A DNA stretch of 64,000 nt from CAG-841 sp963614875 (GTDB lineage Bacteria; Bacillota; Clostridia; Oscillospirales; CAG-272). Both the position numbers and the translations under genes were made by a program. The stretch is taken from the NCBI GenBank assembly GCA_963614875.1, contig CAVEFC010000001.1, positions 124,001 to 188,000 on the forward strand. The letters are read 5' to 3'. Shown here piece by piece: positions 31,549-41,096 of this stretch. Position 1 is the stretch's first letter. Each line of letters opens with the position of its first letter. The notes beneath the pieces were generated by a model. The model did no database searches, was not told the origin of the DNA, and saw only the letters and a program-made list of their open reading frames with translations.

Positions 31549-33392
31549 ACGATCAGAAAACAAACGATAAAAAGCAATACGTTTCTCTTCCCTTTTTCGG
31601 ACTGCCGAAGGTGGCGAAATTCCTTTACAAATACAGAGCGTGGATGATAATTATGATAACCTGCGGACTTCTTGGTTCGGCGGGAGACATAGTCATTCCG
31701 CTGTTTCAGAGATACGCGCTGAATCACATCGAGGACGGAAAATTCATTGCAAATCTTGTGCCGTTCATAGTGCTTTACGTGTTTACTCTTGCGGGAAAAA
31801 TAATAACCGACTTTGTTTCTTCCTTTCTTGCCGGAAAGGTTGAGCTTTCCGTCGGACGCGATCTCCGCAAGCTGAGCTTCGACCATTTGCAGACGCTTTC
31901 CTTTTCTTATTTCAATCAGAACAGCGTAGGCTACGTTCACGCAAGAATAATGAGCGATACCTCGCACATAGGCGAGCTTGTTTCGTGGGTGATAATGCAG
32001 GGAGTATGGAATCTTTCGTATCTTGTCGGCGTTGTTATAGTTATGTTTTCGATAAACGTGAAGCTCACGCTTCTTGTAATGACTATAATTCCGCTTATCA
32101 CGGTGCTTTTTGCAATATTCCAGAAAAAGCTTGTAAACGAAAACCGCCATATCAGAGAAGTAAACTCAAAAATAACGGGTAACTTCAACGAAGGCATCAC
32201 GGGTGCGAAAACAATAAAAACCCTTGTGATCGAAGACAAAATCAAGGACGACTTTGTAAACGTCACAAAGGAAATGAAGCGCAGCTCGGTTATGGCTCAG
32301 CGCTACCGCGCAATTCTCGCAACGACAATAGGCTTTGCGTCGTCGATCGCGCTTGCCATAGTAGTATGGAAGGGCGGCGAGCTTTCGCTTCTCGGCGTCG
32401 ATTCGATAGGTTATATGGAAATAGGAACGCTTTCGGTGTTTATGTCCTATGCGCTCGGAATTATGGAGCCTATCCGCTGGATAGTGGATATGATATCCGA
32501 CCTTGTGCGCGAGCAGGTAAATATAGAACGTCTTACAAAGCTGCTCGAAACAAAATCAGACGTTACCGACACGCCCGAAGTGATTGAAAAATACGGCGAT
32601 ACGTTCTCTCCCAAAAAAGAAAACTGGGAAGAGCTTTACGGCGATATAGAATTCCGCGACGTCAGCTTCAGATATCCCGACGGCGACGAATATATCCTTG
32701 AGCATTTCAATCTTAAAATCCCGCGCGGATCGAATATTGCGATAGTCGGCGAAACGGGCGCGGGAAAATCGACGCTTGTAAATCTTGTGTGCCGCTTCTA
32801 CGAGCCGACGTCCGGTCAGGTGCTTATAGACGGCAGGGACGCGAGAGAAAGAAGTCAGCTCTGGCTTCACAGCAATATAGGCTATGTGCTTCAGACTCCG
32901 CACCTTTTCTCCGGAACGATACTTGAAAATCTCCGCTACGGCAAGCCCGATGCTACGATTGATGAAATAAACGCCGCGCTGAAAAGAGTTTCCGCGGACG
33001 GCGTTGTCGCAAAAGCCGAAAAGGGACTCGATACAGACGTCGGCGAAGGCGGCGATCTGCTTTCCACCGGCGAAAAACAGCTTATTTCATTTGCGCGCGC
33101 AATAGTTGCCGACCCGAAAATACTCGTCCTTGACGAAGCAACGGCGTCTGTCGATACGCTCACCGAGCAGAATATTCAGCACGCGATAAACGAAGTTATC
33201 CGCGGCAGAACCTCGATAATGATAGCGCACCGTCTTTCCACCGTTCGCGACGCGGATATTATCCTCGTTGTAAGCGACGGAAAAATAGTTGAGCGAGGAA
33301 GCCATTCCGAGCTTATGAAAAAGCGCGGTCATTACTACAAGCTTTATACCCGTCAGTACGAAGAAGACGTAACGAAAAGCGTTTTAAGCTAA
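31545..33392 (+). CDS. ABC exporter subunit with catalytic glutamate
   Basis: A 615-residue half transporter paired with the previous one. Six membrane segments (about 30-320), then Walker A GETGAGKS at 402-409, an unusual signature LSTGE at 506-510, Walker B ILVLDE at 526-531 with Glu531, and His562. Its Walker motifs with the LSGGQ of the partner make the working ATP site, while its LSTGE faces the degenerate site. The start is coupled to the upstream stop. A bidirectional terminator follows. Confidence 0.93.
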   Translation: MNDQKTNDKKQYVSLPFFGLPKVAKFLYKYRAWMIIMITCGLLGSAGDIVIPLFQRYALNHIEDGKFIANLVPFIVLYVFTLAGKIITDFVSSFLAGKVELSVGRDLRKLSFDHLQTLSFSYFNQNSVGYVHARIMSDTSHIGELVSWVIMQGVWNLSYLVGVVIVMFSINVKLTLLVMTIIPLITVLFAIFQKKLVNENRHIREVNSKITGNFNEGITGAKTIKTLVIEDKIKDDFVNVTKEMKRSSVMAQRYRAILATTIGFASSIALAIVVWKGGELSLLGVDSIGYMEIGTLSVFMSYALGIMEPIRWIVDMISDLVREQVNIERLTKLLETKSDVTDTPEVIEKYGDTFSPKKENWEELYGDIEFRDVSFRYPDGDEYILEHFNLKIPRGSNIAIVGETGAGKSTLVNLVCRFYEPTSGQVLIDGRDARERSQLWLHSNIGYVLQTPHLFSGTILENLRYGKPDATIDEINAALKRVSADGVVAKAEKGLDTDVGEGGDLLSTGEKQLISFARAIVADPKILVLDEATASVDTLTEQNIQHAINEVIRGRTSIMIAHRLSTVRDADIILVVSDGKIVERGSHSELMKKRGHYYKLYTRQYEEDVTKSVLS

Positions 33393-33401
33393 AAATAAAT
33401 T

Positions 33402-33437
33402 AAAACTCCGACAGCGGTAAAACCTGTCGGAGTTTTT
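33402..33437. terminator. Bidirectional terminator
   Basis: AAAACTCCGACAG / CTGTCGGAGTTTT, 13-bp stem, between the exporter and convergent murA. Confidence 0.9.
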
Positions 33438-33465
33438 TGTGATATTGATGCCTGCGCCGCAGACT

Positions 33466-34752
33466 TTATCCTGTTTTCATATCGGCGTCGTCCGGCGTGT
33501 TGATTTTCTTTATTTTCGCGCCGACCGAGCGAAGCTTTGACACTATATTGTCATATCCGCGCTCTATGTAATGAACATCCTCTATTTCCGTTCTTCCCTC
33601 GCAGGAAAGGCCTGCTATAACCATGGCGGCTCCTGCGCGAAGGTCTACCGCCCTTACGCAAGTGCCCGTAAGCGCCGATCCGCCCTCGACGACGGCAAGT
33701 TTGCCGTCAACCTTTATCGCCGCGCCCATTCTGCGAAGCTCATCTACATAGCGGAAGCGACCGTCCCATATGGTTTCGGAAATATGGCTTGTTCCATGCG
33801 CAAGACACATAAGCGTGGCTATCTGCGGATTCATATCCGTCGGAAAGCCCGGATAGGGAAGCGTTTTTACGTTTGCCGGAAGAAGCTCTCCTCTGCGCGT
33901 GACAAGCACCGCGTCATCATACTCTTCAACCTCAGCGCCCATTTCGCAAAGCTTTGCGGTTATGGCTTCAAGGTGCTTCGGAATTACATTGTCTATATAA
34001 AGTCTGCCGCCCGTTGCCGCTGCGGCGACCATAAACGTGCCCGCTTCTATCATATCGGGAATTATAGTATATGTGCAACCGTGAAGCTTTTCCACGCCTT
34101 TTATTTTTATCACATCGGTGCCCGCTCCCGTGATGTTCGCTCCGCAGTAGTTCAGGAAGTTTGCAAGATCAACTATGTGCGGCTCTCTTGCGGCGTTTTC
34201 GATAACGGTTACGCCGTCGCAGAGCACGGATGCGATTATCGTGTTTATCGTCGCTCCGACGGTGACGCAGTCAAAAAAGATGCCCGCGCTTTTTACTCCG
34301 TTTTCGGTGACAGCGTCCATAAATCCGCCCCCGACGTTTACCGTCGCGCCCATAGCCGTAAAAGCCTTGACGTGCTGATCTATCGGGCGCGAACCGAAAT
34401 CGCATCCGCCGGGAAGTCCGACCTTTGCCGAGCCGAAGCGCGCAAGACACGCCCCCGCAAGATAGTACGACGCGCGCATCTTTCTTGCAAGCTCGATCGG
34501 AACGACCTTGTTTTTTACTTTTCTCGTGTCTATTTCCACGGAATTTTTTCCGACCGCGCGGATTTTTGCCCCTATGCTCGAAAGCATTTCAAGCGACTGT
34601 CTGACGTCGCTTATCTGAGGAAGATTATCTATAATACAAACGTCGGCGACCGCTATACACGCAAAGATCACGGCAACGGCGGCATTTTTCATACCGCTTA
34701 TTTCAACCTTGCCGCTCAGCCTTGCTCCGCCGTCGATCACTATCTTTTCCAT
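33466..34752 (-). CDS. murA: UDP-N-acetylglucosamine 1-carboxyvinyltransferase
   Basis: A 428-residue MurA, which transfers enolpyruvate to UDP-GlcNAc in the first committed step of peptidoglycan synthesis. KNAAVAVI with the active-site lysine is near 22-29; the loop GGCDFGSRPIDQH carries the catalytic and fosfomycin-reactive Cys117; FPTDMNPQIATLMCLAHG near 305-322 and ERGYDN near 402 are conserved. It is the last gene of the WalRK-side minus-strand run (69-base gap) and may also have its own promoter (TTGTCC-17-TATAAC on the minus strand, just upstream). Confidence 0.95.
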   Translation of the reverse strand: MEKIVIDGGARLSGKVEISGMKNAAVAVIFACIAVADVCIIDNLPQISDVRQSLEMLSSIGAKIRAVGKNSVEIDTRKVKNKVVPIELARKMRASYYLAGACLARFGSAKVGLPGGCDFGSRPIDQHVKAFTAMGATVNVGGGFMDAVTENGVKSAGIFFDCVTVGATINTIIASVLCDGVTVIENAAREPHIVDLANFLNYCGANITGAGTDVIKIKGVEKLHGCTYTIIPDMIEAGTFMVAAAATGGRLYIDNVIPKHLEAITAKLCEMGAEVEEYDDAVLVTRRGELLPANVKTLPYPGFPTDMNPQIATLMCLAHGTSHISETIWDGRFRYVDELRRMGAAIKVDGKLAVVEGGSALTGTCVRAVDLRAGAAMVIAGLSCEGRTEIEDVHYIERGYDNIVSKLRSVGAKIKKINTPDDADMKTG

Positions 34753-34821
34753 ATGCCAAAACCTTTCGGAAGTCTTTGTTATAAATTATATTTGGTCAGG
34801 GGACAAATTGCAACAGCTTTT

Positions 34822-35736
34822 TTACTTTTTTATGCCGTCGATCATATTGTAGCTGTGAACGGTTCCGTCGGAATAGATGAGGTTCACCGTCGGGACATAA
34901 TATTCCGGATTATCGCCGAGGCGATAGATGTCATAGGAATAATAAAGCTCGGAAAGCGAAAGTCTGCCAGTCCTGCCCGAAGAAAGATACACGTCAGCCC
35001 AGCGTTTTTCGTCAAAAAGCACCGTCAGAAGATCAACGCAGTCGGTTTTCAGCTTTTCGTCCGGCAGAAGAAGCGATATGCTTCCCTCTCCCGAAAGCAC
35101 CTCTCCCGCTTCATTTACAAGAAGATAAAACGCCCGTGACGTCTGCATTTCCCCCATATACTGCAAAAACATCGCAATGTAATATCCCGTGTCGCGATCC
35201 GTATAAAGCCTGTAAAGCTCCGCGTGCGAAGGCTTTGCGCCTTTGTTTGCGGAAAGCGCGTTTATATCGTCAAAGCAGATGATGCTTTTCATTGCGGTTT
35301 CAAGCTTTTCGGTGTATTTATCTATCATAAACACCGCGGATACCGTTCCCGATTCCATAAGCGAAACCGGCATGGGAGCGTCCTCTGCGGCGCGGTATTC
35401 AAAGCTGCCGTCACTGCCGAAGCTCCATTTTCCGCAGTCGCCCGAAGCCGTGTATTTTTCTCCGTCGCGGCTTACGCTTCCGAAAAGTCTGAGCGCGGAC
35501 AAAAGCTCCGCCTCCTCCGAAGTACGCATATATGCCGGCACCAATATCTTTTTGGCGCGGAGAATATCCTCATTTACGGATATTCCGCTTTCCGAAAGCA
35601 GCTCCGTAACGGAGCTTATTTCTTTTTCGGAATAGTAGTTCATTCTTTTGTACTGTCTGTAAACCTCCGTGCCGAAGAACACGTTCATTATAAGAAGCAC
35701 GGCTATGGCAAAGGTTTTAAGATTTTTCCAGCTCAT
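34822..35736 (-). CDS. yycI: YycI-like WalK regulatory protein
   Basis: A 304-residue protein with one N-terminal membrane segment (about 6-24) and an outside domain. It occupies the yycI place after walR-walK-yycH, and its content (YRQYKRMNYYSEKEISSVTELL start, mixed alpha/beta body) fits the YycI/YycH2 type. In B. subtilis YycI and YycH bind WalK and hold it in check. The start at 35736 overlaps the yycH stop as ATGA with GGAGGTGAGCGG upstream; the longer ORF start is rejected. Confidence 0.75.
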   Translation of the reverse strand: MSWKNLKTFAIAVLLIMNVFFGTEVYRQYKRMNYYSEKEISSVTELLSESGISVNEDILRAKKILVPAYMRTSEEAELLSALRLFGSVSRDGEKYTASGDCGKWSFGSDGSFEYRAAEDAPMPVSLMESGTVSAVFMIDKYTEKLETAMKSIICFDDINALSANKGAKPSHAELYRLYTDRDTGYYIAMFLQYMGEMQTSRAFYLLVNEAGEVLSGEGSISLLLPDEKLKTDCVDLLTVLFDEKRWADVYLSSGRTGRLSLSELYYSYDIYRLGDNPEYYVPTVNLIYSDGTVHSYNMIDGIKK

Positions 35737-37154
35737 TTGCCGCTCACCTCCGTCGCGCAGGCAAAAAGCCATTCCGCACCCGAAGCCTTGTCGTCGCCCG
35801 TCGCCGTATAAAACGGAACAAGTCTTCCCTCTCCGCTCTGCTCTATCGAATAAATATCCGAATACCACTTCTGCGGACAGGCGCTGTATCTTTTTGTCGA
35901 TTGCGCCGTAAGCAGTCTTATCTCCGCAAAGATAAGCTTTCCTCCTCTGAACTCAAAGCGCAGAAGGTCGGCTTCCTCCTCCACCGAAAGCGATATGTTG
36001 TTGCACGAATATCCGAACAGCACCTCTACGTTTTCGCCGTTTTTATATATCCCGCGAAGCTTGAGCTTTGCCTCGCCCGCGTCGGTATTTGCGGCGTCGA
36101 TAAGCTTTACAGCCGTGCCGACGTAGTCGTAAGCGGCATAATCTCCGAGCCTTACGCCCATACTCACGCCGCCCGTATCGCCCGTCACGGTATAAATTAC
36201 CCTCCCGTCGCGATAGATTTTTACGTTATGTCCTTCTTCCATATACGAAACGGCGCCGTCGCTTTCGTCATATCTCACCGATTTTTCGTAGTTTATGCCG
36301 AACGCCCCCGCAATGTACGATATGGCGCTCTGATCCTCCGTTATGTCCCTGCCGGAAATAAATATTTCCGGCGCGGAAAAATCCTCCGTTTTTATAAACA
36401 TACCGCTGCGGCAGCTGCCGCCGTCAAAATCAAACGAAAACGCCCCCGTCATATTATATGAAAATATTCTGTCTCTGTTAAAATACACGTCAAGATAGCT
36501 TTTCGGAACGGAAGCCGATTCAAAAAGATAATATCCGCCGTGGCGGTTTCTCGCTATCACCGAATAGGCGTAAAGCAGCGCGGTTATTCTGTTTCCGTTT
36601 ATGTCGGTGCTTTCCGTTACGGTCGGATTCCCCGAAGGATATATTATAAGCTCGCTTATGAATTCATCGCCGACGTTTTTCGTTATCTCGTCGGGAAAAG
36701 TCATAAAATATATAAGCGAGCGCGGAAGCTCGCCGCGAAAGCTCATATAAACGCAGTCGCCGGAAAGAGCGCGCTCCCAGCTGCGCTCGCCAGCGGCGCT
36801 GTCAAGCTCGGAAACTTTTCCGTTTTCGCCGAGCGTTTCCGAAAAATAAACCGAAAAGCTTTTGTAAAGCGTTTCGATTCTTGCGTCCTCCGTGTCGGAG
36901 ACCATTCCCCTGCGTCTGCCGTCGGAGGAGCAAACGCCTATAAATTCGGGAACAACCTGCGACCTGTCAAAATATTTTGCGTATTCGTTTTTCGACGACT
37001 GAACCTTGAGCGCCGACATCATTGTTTTGGAAAACTCTGCCGATCTCACCTTTCCGAAGCCGAATATATAAACGACGCAAAGACAGATCAGCGACACGAG
37101 CAGCACAGCCGTGACGATTGTTTTTATAAGTTCAAGCGTTTTGTTTTCGCTCAT
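35733..37154 (-). CDS. yycH: YycH-like WalK regulatory protein
   Basis: A 473-residue protein with a single N-terminal membrane segment (about 10-32) and a large outside domain. Its position between walK and yycI and its length support a YycH call; direct sequence marks are weak because the family is divergent. The start at 37154 (MSENKT) has AAAGGACAATCGGCGGT upstream; the long ORF that starts at 37286 lies within walK. With YycI it should form a brake on the WalK kinase. Confidence 0.72.
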   Translation of the reverse strand: MSENKTLELIKTIVTAVLLVSLICLCVVYIFGFGKVRSAEFSKTMMSALKVQSSKNEYAKYFDRSQVVPEFIGVCSSDGRRRGMVSDTEDARIETLYKSFSVYFSETLGENGKVSELDSAAGERSWERALSGDCVYMSFRGELPRSLIYFMTFPDEITKNVGDEFISELIIYPSGNPTVTESTDINGNRITALLYAYSVIARNRHGGYYLFESASVPKSYLDVYFNRDRIFSYNMTGAFSFDFDGGSCRSGMFIKTEDFSAPEIFISGRDITEDQSAISYIAGAFGINYEKSVRYDESDGAVSYMEEGHNVKIYRDGRVIYTVTGDTGGVSMGVRLGDYAAYDYVGTAVKLIDAANTDAGEAKLKLRGIYKNGENVEVLFGYSCNNISLSVEEEADLLRFEFRGGKLIFAEIRLLTAQSTKRYSACPQKWYSDIYSIEQSGEGRLVPFYTATGDDKASGAEWLFACATEVSGK

Positions 37155-37186
37155 ACCGCCGATTGTCCTTTCATTTGTTTTCCGGC

Positions 37187-38992
37187 TTATACCGCCGTTT
37201 CCGAGCCTACCGTTTCCGGCAGCTTTGCATTGTAAGGAAGCCTTACATATACCTTTGTTCCCTCGCCCACCTTGGATTCGAGCCATATCTGACCGCCGTG
37301 AGCGTCAACTATTTCCTTTGCTATCGCAAGTCCGAGTCCCGTTCCGCCGGTATCGGAGGTGCGCGCCTTTTCGACGCGGTAAAAGCGCTCGAAAATTCTC
37401 GGTTGATCCTCTTCGGGAATTCCGACGCCGTTATCCTTTACGCTTATCACCGCAAAATCCGGCTCCGCGCTTGCGGAAATATCTATTCTTCCGCCGTCGG
37501 GCGTGTATTTCACCGCGTTTGCGATTATATTTATAAGCACCTGCTGAAGCTTTTCCTTATCTCCCGTGACAGGCGGAATGTTTTCTTCGCAGGAGCAGGT
37601 AAGCACATGACCGTGATTTCCCGCTTCGACCGACATTATATCGTACAGTCTGCGGCAGAAGTCGCTCACCTCAAACGTTTCTATCTTCCACGCGGTGCGG
37701 TTGTTGTCAAGGCGCGAAAGCACAAGAAGCTCGCTTACGATCCTCGTCATTCTGTCGCATTCCTCAACCGCCATCTGAAGAAAATTCTTCTTCGATTCCG
37801 CGTCGAGCTGAGGATATTCGAGCACGGTTTCCACCGCGCCCTTTATGCTCGTAAGCGGCGTGCGAAGCTCGTGAGAAACGTCCGCAACGAATTCCCTGCG
37901 CGATTTGTCAAGCTCATATCTGCCGGTGTTGTCGTGAATAACGCACATAATGCCGGCATTTTCCTTTTCGCTCTGCGTATATCTGAACTCGGCAAACGTT
38001 ATGTCAAGCGCTTTGCCCTCGAAAATAACGTCGCTTATGACGTAATTTTTGCTTTCCCTGTACTTGCCGGAAACGTCACGGTAATCTATCTGCAGAACGC
38101 GCATCATATGCGAAAACGAAAATTCGGAGTTTTCGTCGTAGCCGAAAAGCTTTTTCGCCGTTTTGTTTATATGCATCAGCTTTCCCTGACTGTCAAAGGC
38201 TATAACCGCGTCGTTGAGGTACAAAAACAGCGTTTCGAACTTTTCTCTTTCGCCGGATATTTCGTCAAGCGTGTTTTTAAGCACGTTTTTCATATTGTTG
38301 AACGTAACCGAAAGCGTGCCTATCTCGTCGTTTGAATTTACCTTTACCTCCTCAGAAAATTCGCCCGCGGCAATTCTTCCCGCGCTGACGGTAAGGGCGC
38401 GTATGGGCGCGGTTATTGCTTTTGCAAGGAAAAACGACAGCACTATCGCCACAAGCATACCGAAGAATATCGCCTGAACGGTTATCTGGAATATCATCTC
38501 GGAAAAAAGACGTACCTCCTCCTGAGAGTCCTTGACGTAAATAATGCAGCTTTTTCCGTCGTTTTCAAGATATACGGCGTAATCTATATAGCTTGTCCAA
38601 TATTCTTTTTCGTCGCCGACTCCGCCCGAAAGCGCCGTGACTATGTTCGGCGTTATTTCAAGCTCCTTGCCGAGCTCCGTATCGGAGCCGTCAAGCATTG
38701 CGCCGCTCATATCGAGAATGTAATAGTTTCTGTATTTGCTTATTCCGAGCGTTCCCGAATAGGCGCGGAGGATTTCGTTCTGCTTTGCGGAGAAATTATC
38801 CTCCGTCATTGCGGAGCGAAGCTCCGAAACAAGTCCGCCGTCGGAGGCGAGCGCCGTTTTCATTTCGGTCTGGAAATCGCTTGAATAAAATCTGTTCGAG
38901 CTGACGATAAGCACCGCGCTTATCGCCGCCATAAGCGTCACCGTGAAAACGACGAATATAAGGATTATTTTGAAATGCAGATTTTTATACAT
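37187..38992 (-). CDS. walK: Sensor histidine kinase WalK
   Basis: A 601-residue membrane kinase that responds to cell-wall metabolism. Order: membrane segment 9-31, outside domain of about 140 residues, membrane segment about 170-190, HAMP (about 190-245), PAS (about 250-355), HisKA with VSHELRTPLTSIKG and the phospho-acceptor His374, then HATPase with N (INIIANAVKYTPDGG), G1 (VKDNGVGIP), F and G2 (GTGLGLAIAKEIV) boxes. This is the usual WalK plan. The gene is 18 bases after walR. The outside domain is of Cache/PAS-like size. Confidence 0.94.
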   Translation of the reverse strand: MYKNLHFKIILIFVVFTVTLMAAISAVLIVSSNRFYSSDFQTEMKTALASDGGLVSELRSAMTEDNFSAKQNEILRAYSGTLGISKYRNYYILDMSGAMLDGSDTELGKELEITPNIVTALSGGVGDEKEYWTSYIDYAVYLENDGKSCIIYVKDSQEEVRLFSEMIFQITVQAIFFGMLVAIVLSFFLAKAITAPIRALTVSAGRIAAGEFSEEVKVNSNDEIGTLSVTFNNMKNVLKNTLDEISGEREKFETLFLYLNDAVIAFDSQGKLMHINKTAKKLFGYDENSEFSFSHMMRVLQIDYRDVSGKYRESKNYVISDVIFEGKALDITFAEFRYTQSEKENAGIMCVIHDNTGRYELDKSRREFVADVSHELRTPLTSIKGAVETVLEYPQLDAESKKNFLQMAVEECDRMTRIVSELLVLSRLDNNRTAWKIETFEVSDFCRRLYDIMSVEAGNHGHVLTCSCEENIPPVTGDKEKLQQVLINIIANAVKYTPDGGRIDISASAEPDFAVISVKDNGVGIPEEDQPRIFERFYRVEKARTSDTGGTGLGLAIAKEIVDAHGGQIWLESKVGEGTKVYVRLPYNAKLPETVGSETAV

Positions 38993-39010
38993 TTTTTGTC
39001 CTTTCGTCCT

Positions 39011-39730
39011 TTATGCCGGAATATAATAGCCCTTTGTTCTCTTTGTCAGTATGTATTCCGGCTCGGCGGGCTTATCCTCTATTTTTGAGCGCAGGCGCGA
39101 CATCGTAACGTCCACCGTGCGTATTCCTCCGAAGAAATCCTCATAGCCCCAGACTTTTTCAAGCAGCTCCTCGCGCGAAAAAAGCTCGTCGGGGTGCGAT
39201 GCAAGAAACACAAGCACTTCAAATTCCTTGCGCGAAAGCTCTATTTCTCTGCCGTCCTTGGTGACGCGGAAATTTTTCGTATCTATCGTAAGTCCGCGTA
39301 TGACTATAAGTCCCTCCGCCGCGGCGGGCTGCCTCAGCTCGACAAATTCTCCGGAGCTTCGTCTTATGTTGGCTTTTATGCGCGCCAAAAGCACCTTTAT
39401 CGAAAAAGGCTTTGTGACATAATCGTCCGCGCCGAGATCAAGCCCCATAACTTTATCTATTTCTTCTTCCTTTGCCGTGACCATTATTATGGGCGTGGAA
39501 AGCTTTTTTCTTACTTCGCGGCATACGGAAAAGCCGTCCCTTTTCGGAAGCATTATATCAAGAAGAATGAGATCGAAATTTCCTGTGAGCGCTTTTTCAA
39601 GACCTTCCTCTCCGTCGAAAGCCGTATCGCACAGATATCCCGCCATCAGAAGATTCACTTCAAGCACCTTCGATATGCGCTTTTCGTCCTCAATCACAAG
39701 AATTTTCTTTTTTGCAGAGGTTTCGTCCAT
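39011..39730 (-). CDS. walR: Response regulator WalR
   Basis: A 239-residue OmpR/PhoB-type regulator. Receiver: acidic pair E14/D15, phospho-acceptor Asp58 (LILLDIMLP), and TAKEEE and YVTKPF for the switch and lysine positions. The winged-helix domain has ELSRKEFEVLVFLASHP, VWGYEDFFGGIRTVDVTMSRLRSKI and KTKGYYI-like end. In Firmicutes WalR governs autolysin and cell-wall genes and is often essential. It is the second gene of the operon, after a DUF3810 gene. Confidence 0.95.
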   Translation of the reverse strand: MDETSAKKKILVIEDEKRISKVLEVNLLMAGYLCDTAFDGEEGLEKALTGNFDLILLDIMLPKRDGFSVCREVRKKLSTPIIMVTAKEEEIDKVMGLDLGADDYVTKPFSIKVLLARIKANIRRSSGEFVELRQPAAAEGLIVIRGLTIDTKNFRVTKDGREIELSRKEFEVLVFLASHPDELFSREELLEKVWGYEDFFGGIRTVDVTMSRLRSKIEDKPAEPEYILTKRTKGYYIPA

Positions 39731-39751
39731 AATGACTTTCCTTTCGGTGAT

Positions 39752-40882
39752 TTATTTTGTCGCGCCGTCGCCGTAAAGCATATACGCGCAGAGAAGATCC
39801 ACCACAAGTCCGTAGCTTTTTATTCCCGCTTCCTGACCGTGCGAGGTTATATATGTGTCGTTGACCTTGTTCGATACCGTTGCCGCAATGTTTTCTCTGT
39901 ACTTGTCAAAAAACTTGGAAAAGGAATATATCTCGTTTTTCGTTTCGGCTGACATTTCCGAAATAAGCTTGTTATAAAGGTCTTTATCGGCGGAATAGAG
40001 CTTATCGCGCACTTCCCTGAACATATCAAGATATCCGCTGTAACGGATATACGGGTCGTCGCTGTTTATGCACACGAGAAACGACGCAAAGTTCGCCTCG
40101 TCCTCTCTCGCAACGCCTCTCTGATGCGCCATTTCGTGCGCCGCGGAGCTTACTATTATAAAATCGGGATAATTTACGTTTACGTTCGCTTCGCCCGTAA
40201 AGAAGCTGTAAACGCCCGAGGTATGAGTATACGTCCATATTCCGCTGAGCATAACGGGCTTTGTATTTGAATGAAAGCTCTGAAAGCAGGGATATTTTTC
40301 GCATACGACGTCCCACGCGCGATTGAGCTTTTCGTTCATCTCCGCATACGAAAAGGTCATCGAAGAATAAGTGCCTTCGGGGAAGGTCACGTTTTCAAGC
40401 TCTTTTTCAGCGCCGGAAAGAAGCAGTCTTGCCGTATCGTAAAGCTCCTGAGCCGAAACGTCCCTGCGGTCAAACCCGAGCTTTTCGTCTATCGTTTTTC
40501 CGTAATATCCCGTTCCGAAGCCGAAAATAAACGTTGAATATATGAGCGTTATGAGCGAAAGTATTCCTGCCGTGAATTTTATAAGCGATCTGAGCGATCT
40601 GTTTCCCGCGCGGATAACAAGTATTACAAGTATCGCAATAAGCACGGGAGAGCAGAGGAGAAACGTTTCCGCAAGCGAAAAGGGTATAAAGCTTGTGCTT
40701 TTTGCAAGTATAAGTCTTATGACTTTGCCCGTGCTTTCGTTTATCGCGTCGGCAAAGGCAACGTCTGACTTTGCGATAAGCTCGACCGTAAGCGCACATA
40801 TCGCAATCGCAAACAGCACCATGCTCCATATCGGAACGTAATCCGTTATTCTGAATTTTTTATTTTTATTTCTGTTTTCCAT
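39752..40882 (-). CDS. DUF3810 membrane protein with HExxH motif
   Basis: A 376-residue protein with three N-terminal hydrophobic segments (about 17-37, 66-90, 102-122) and an outside or membrane-associated domain containing AAHEMAHQRG, with His249, Glu250 and His253 as a zinc-peptidase-like HExxH; DEANF downstream could give the third ligand. This matches DUF3810. It is the first gene of the walRK operon and has a good promoter. A role in wall or envelope maintenance is inferred from context only; peptidase activity is not proved. Confidence 0.87.
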   Translation of the reverse strand: MENRNKNKKFRITDYVPIWSMVLFAIAICALTVELIAKSDVAFADAINESTGKVIRLILAKSTSFIPFSLAETFLLCSPVLIAILVILVIRAGNRSLRSLIKFTAGILSLITLIYSTFIFGFGTGYYGKTIDEKLGFDRRDVSAQELYDTARLLLSGAEKELENVTFPEGTYSSMTFSYAEMNEKLNRAWDVVCEKYPCFQSFHSNTKPVMLSGIWTYTHTSGVYSFFTGEANVNVNYPDFIIVSSAAHEMAHQRGVAREDEANFASFLVCINSDDPYIRYSGYLDMFREVRDKLYSADKDLYNKLISEMSAETKNEIYSFSKFFDKYRENIAATVSNKVNDTYITSHGQEAGIKSYGLVVDLLCAYMLYGDGATK

Positions 40883-40926
40883 ATCGGGTATCTCCGCAAA
40901 AAAATTTTTTGCCTTATATTATTTTT

Positions 40927-40955
40927 ATAATATCATAACTTCGGATTATTTTCAA
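40927..40955 (-). promoter_or_regulatory. Promoter of the DUF3810-walRK-yycHI operon
   Basis: Minus strand TTGAAA (40955-40950), 17-base spacer, TATTAT (40932-40927). Confidence 0.65.
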
Positions 40956-41035
40956 CACTTTTTCTCATTGCATACATATTTTACGGAAATTATGCAATCC
41001 GTTCTCGGAAAGTTCAATTTCGTCCGATGTCGGTG

Positions 41036-41064
41036 TTGAAATCCGTGCCAAAATGTGATATAAT
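41036..41064 (+). promoter_or_regulatory. Promoter of radC-uvrB-uvrA
   Basis: TTGAAA, 17-base spacer, TATAAT. I do not see a clear LexA box. Confidence 0.7.
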
Positions 41065-41096
41065 ATTACATTACAAATCGCCGCAGAGGAGGACAT

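Noticed and set aside
33571..35139. 522-codon plus-strand ORF over murA and yycI
   Set aside because: Crosses two real genes and their gap on the other strand; product is basic and Tyr/Arg-rich without any domain.
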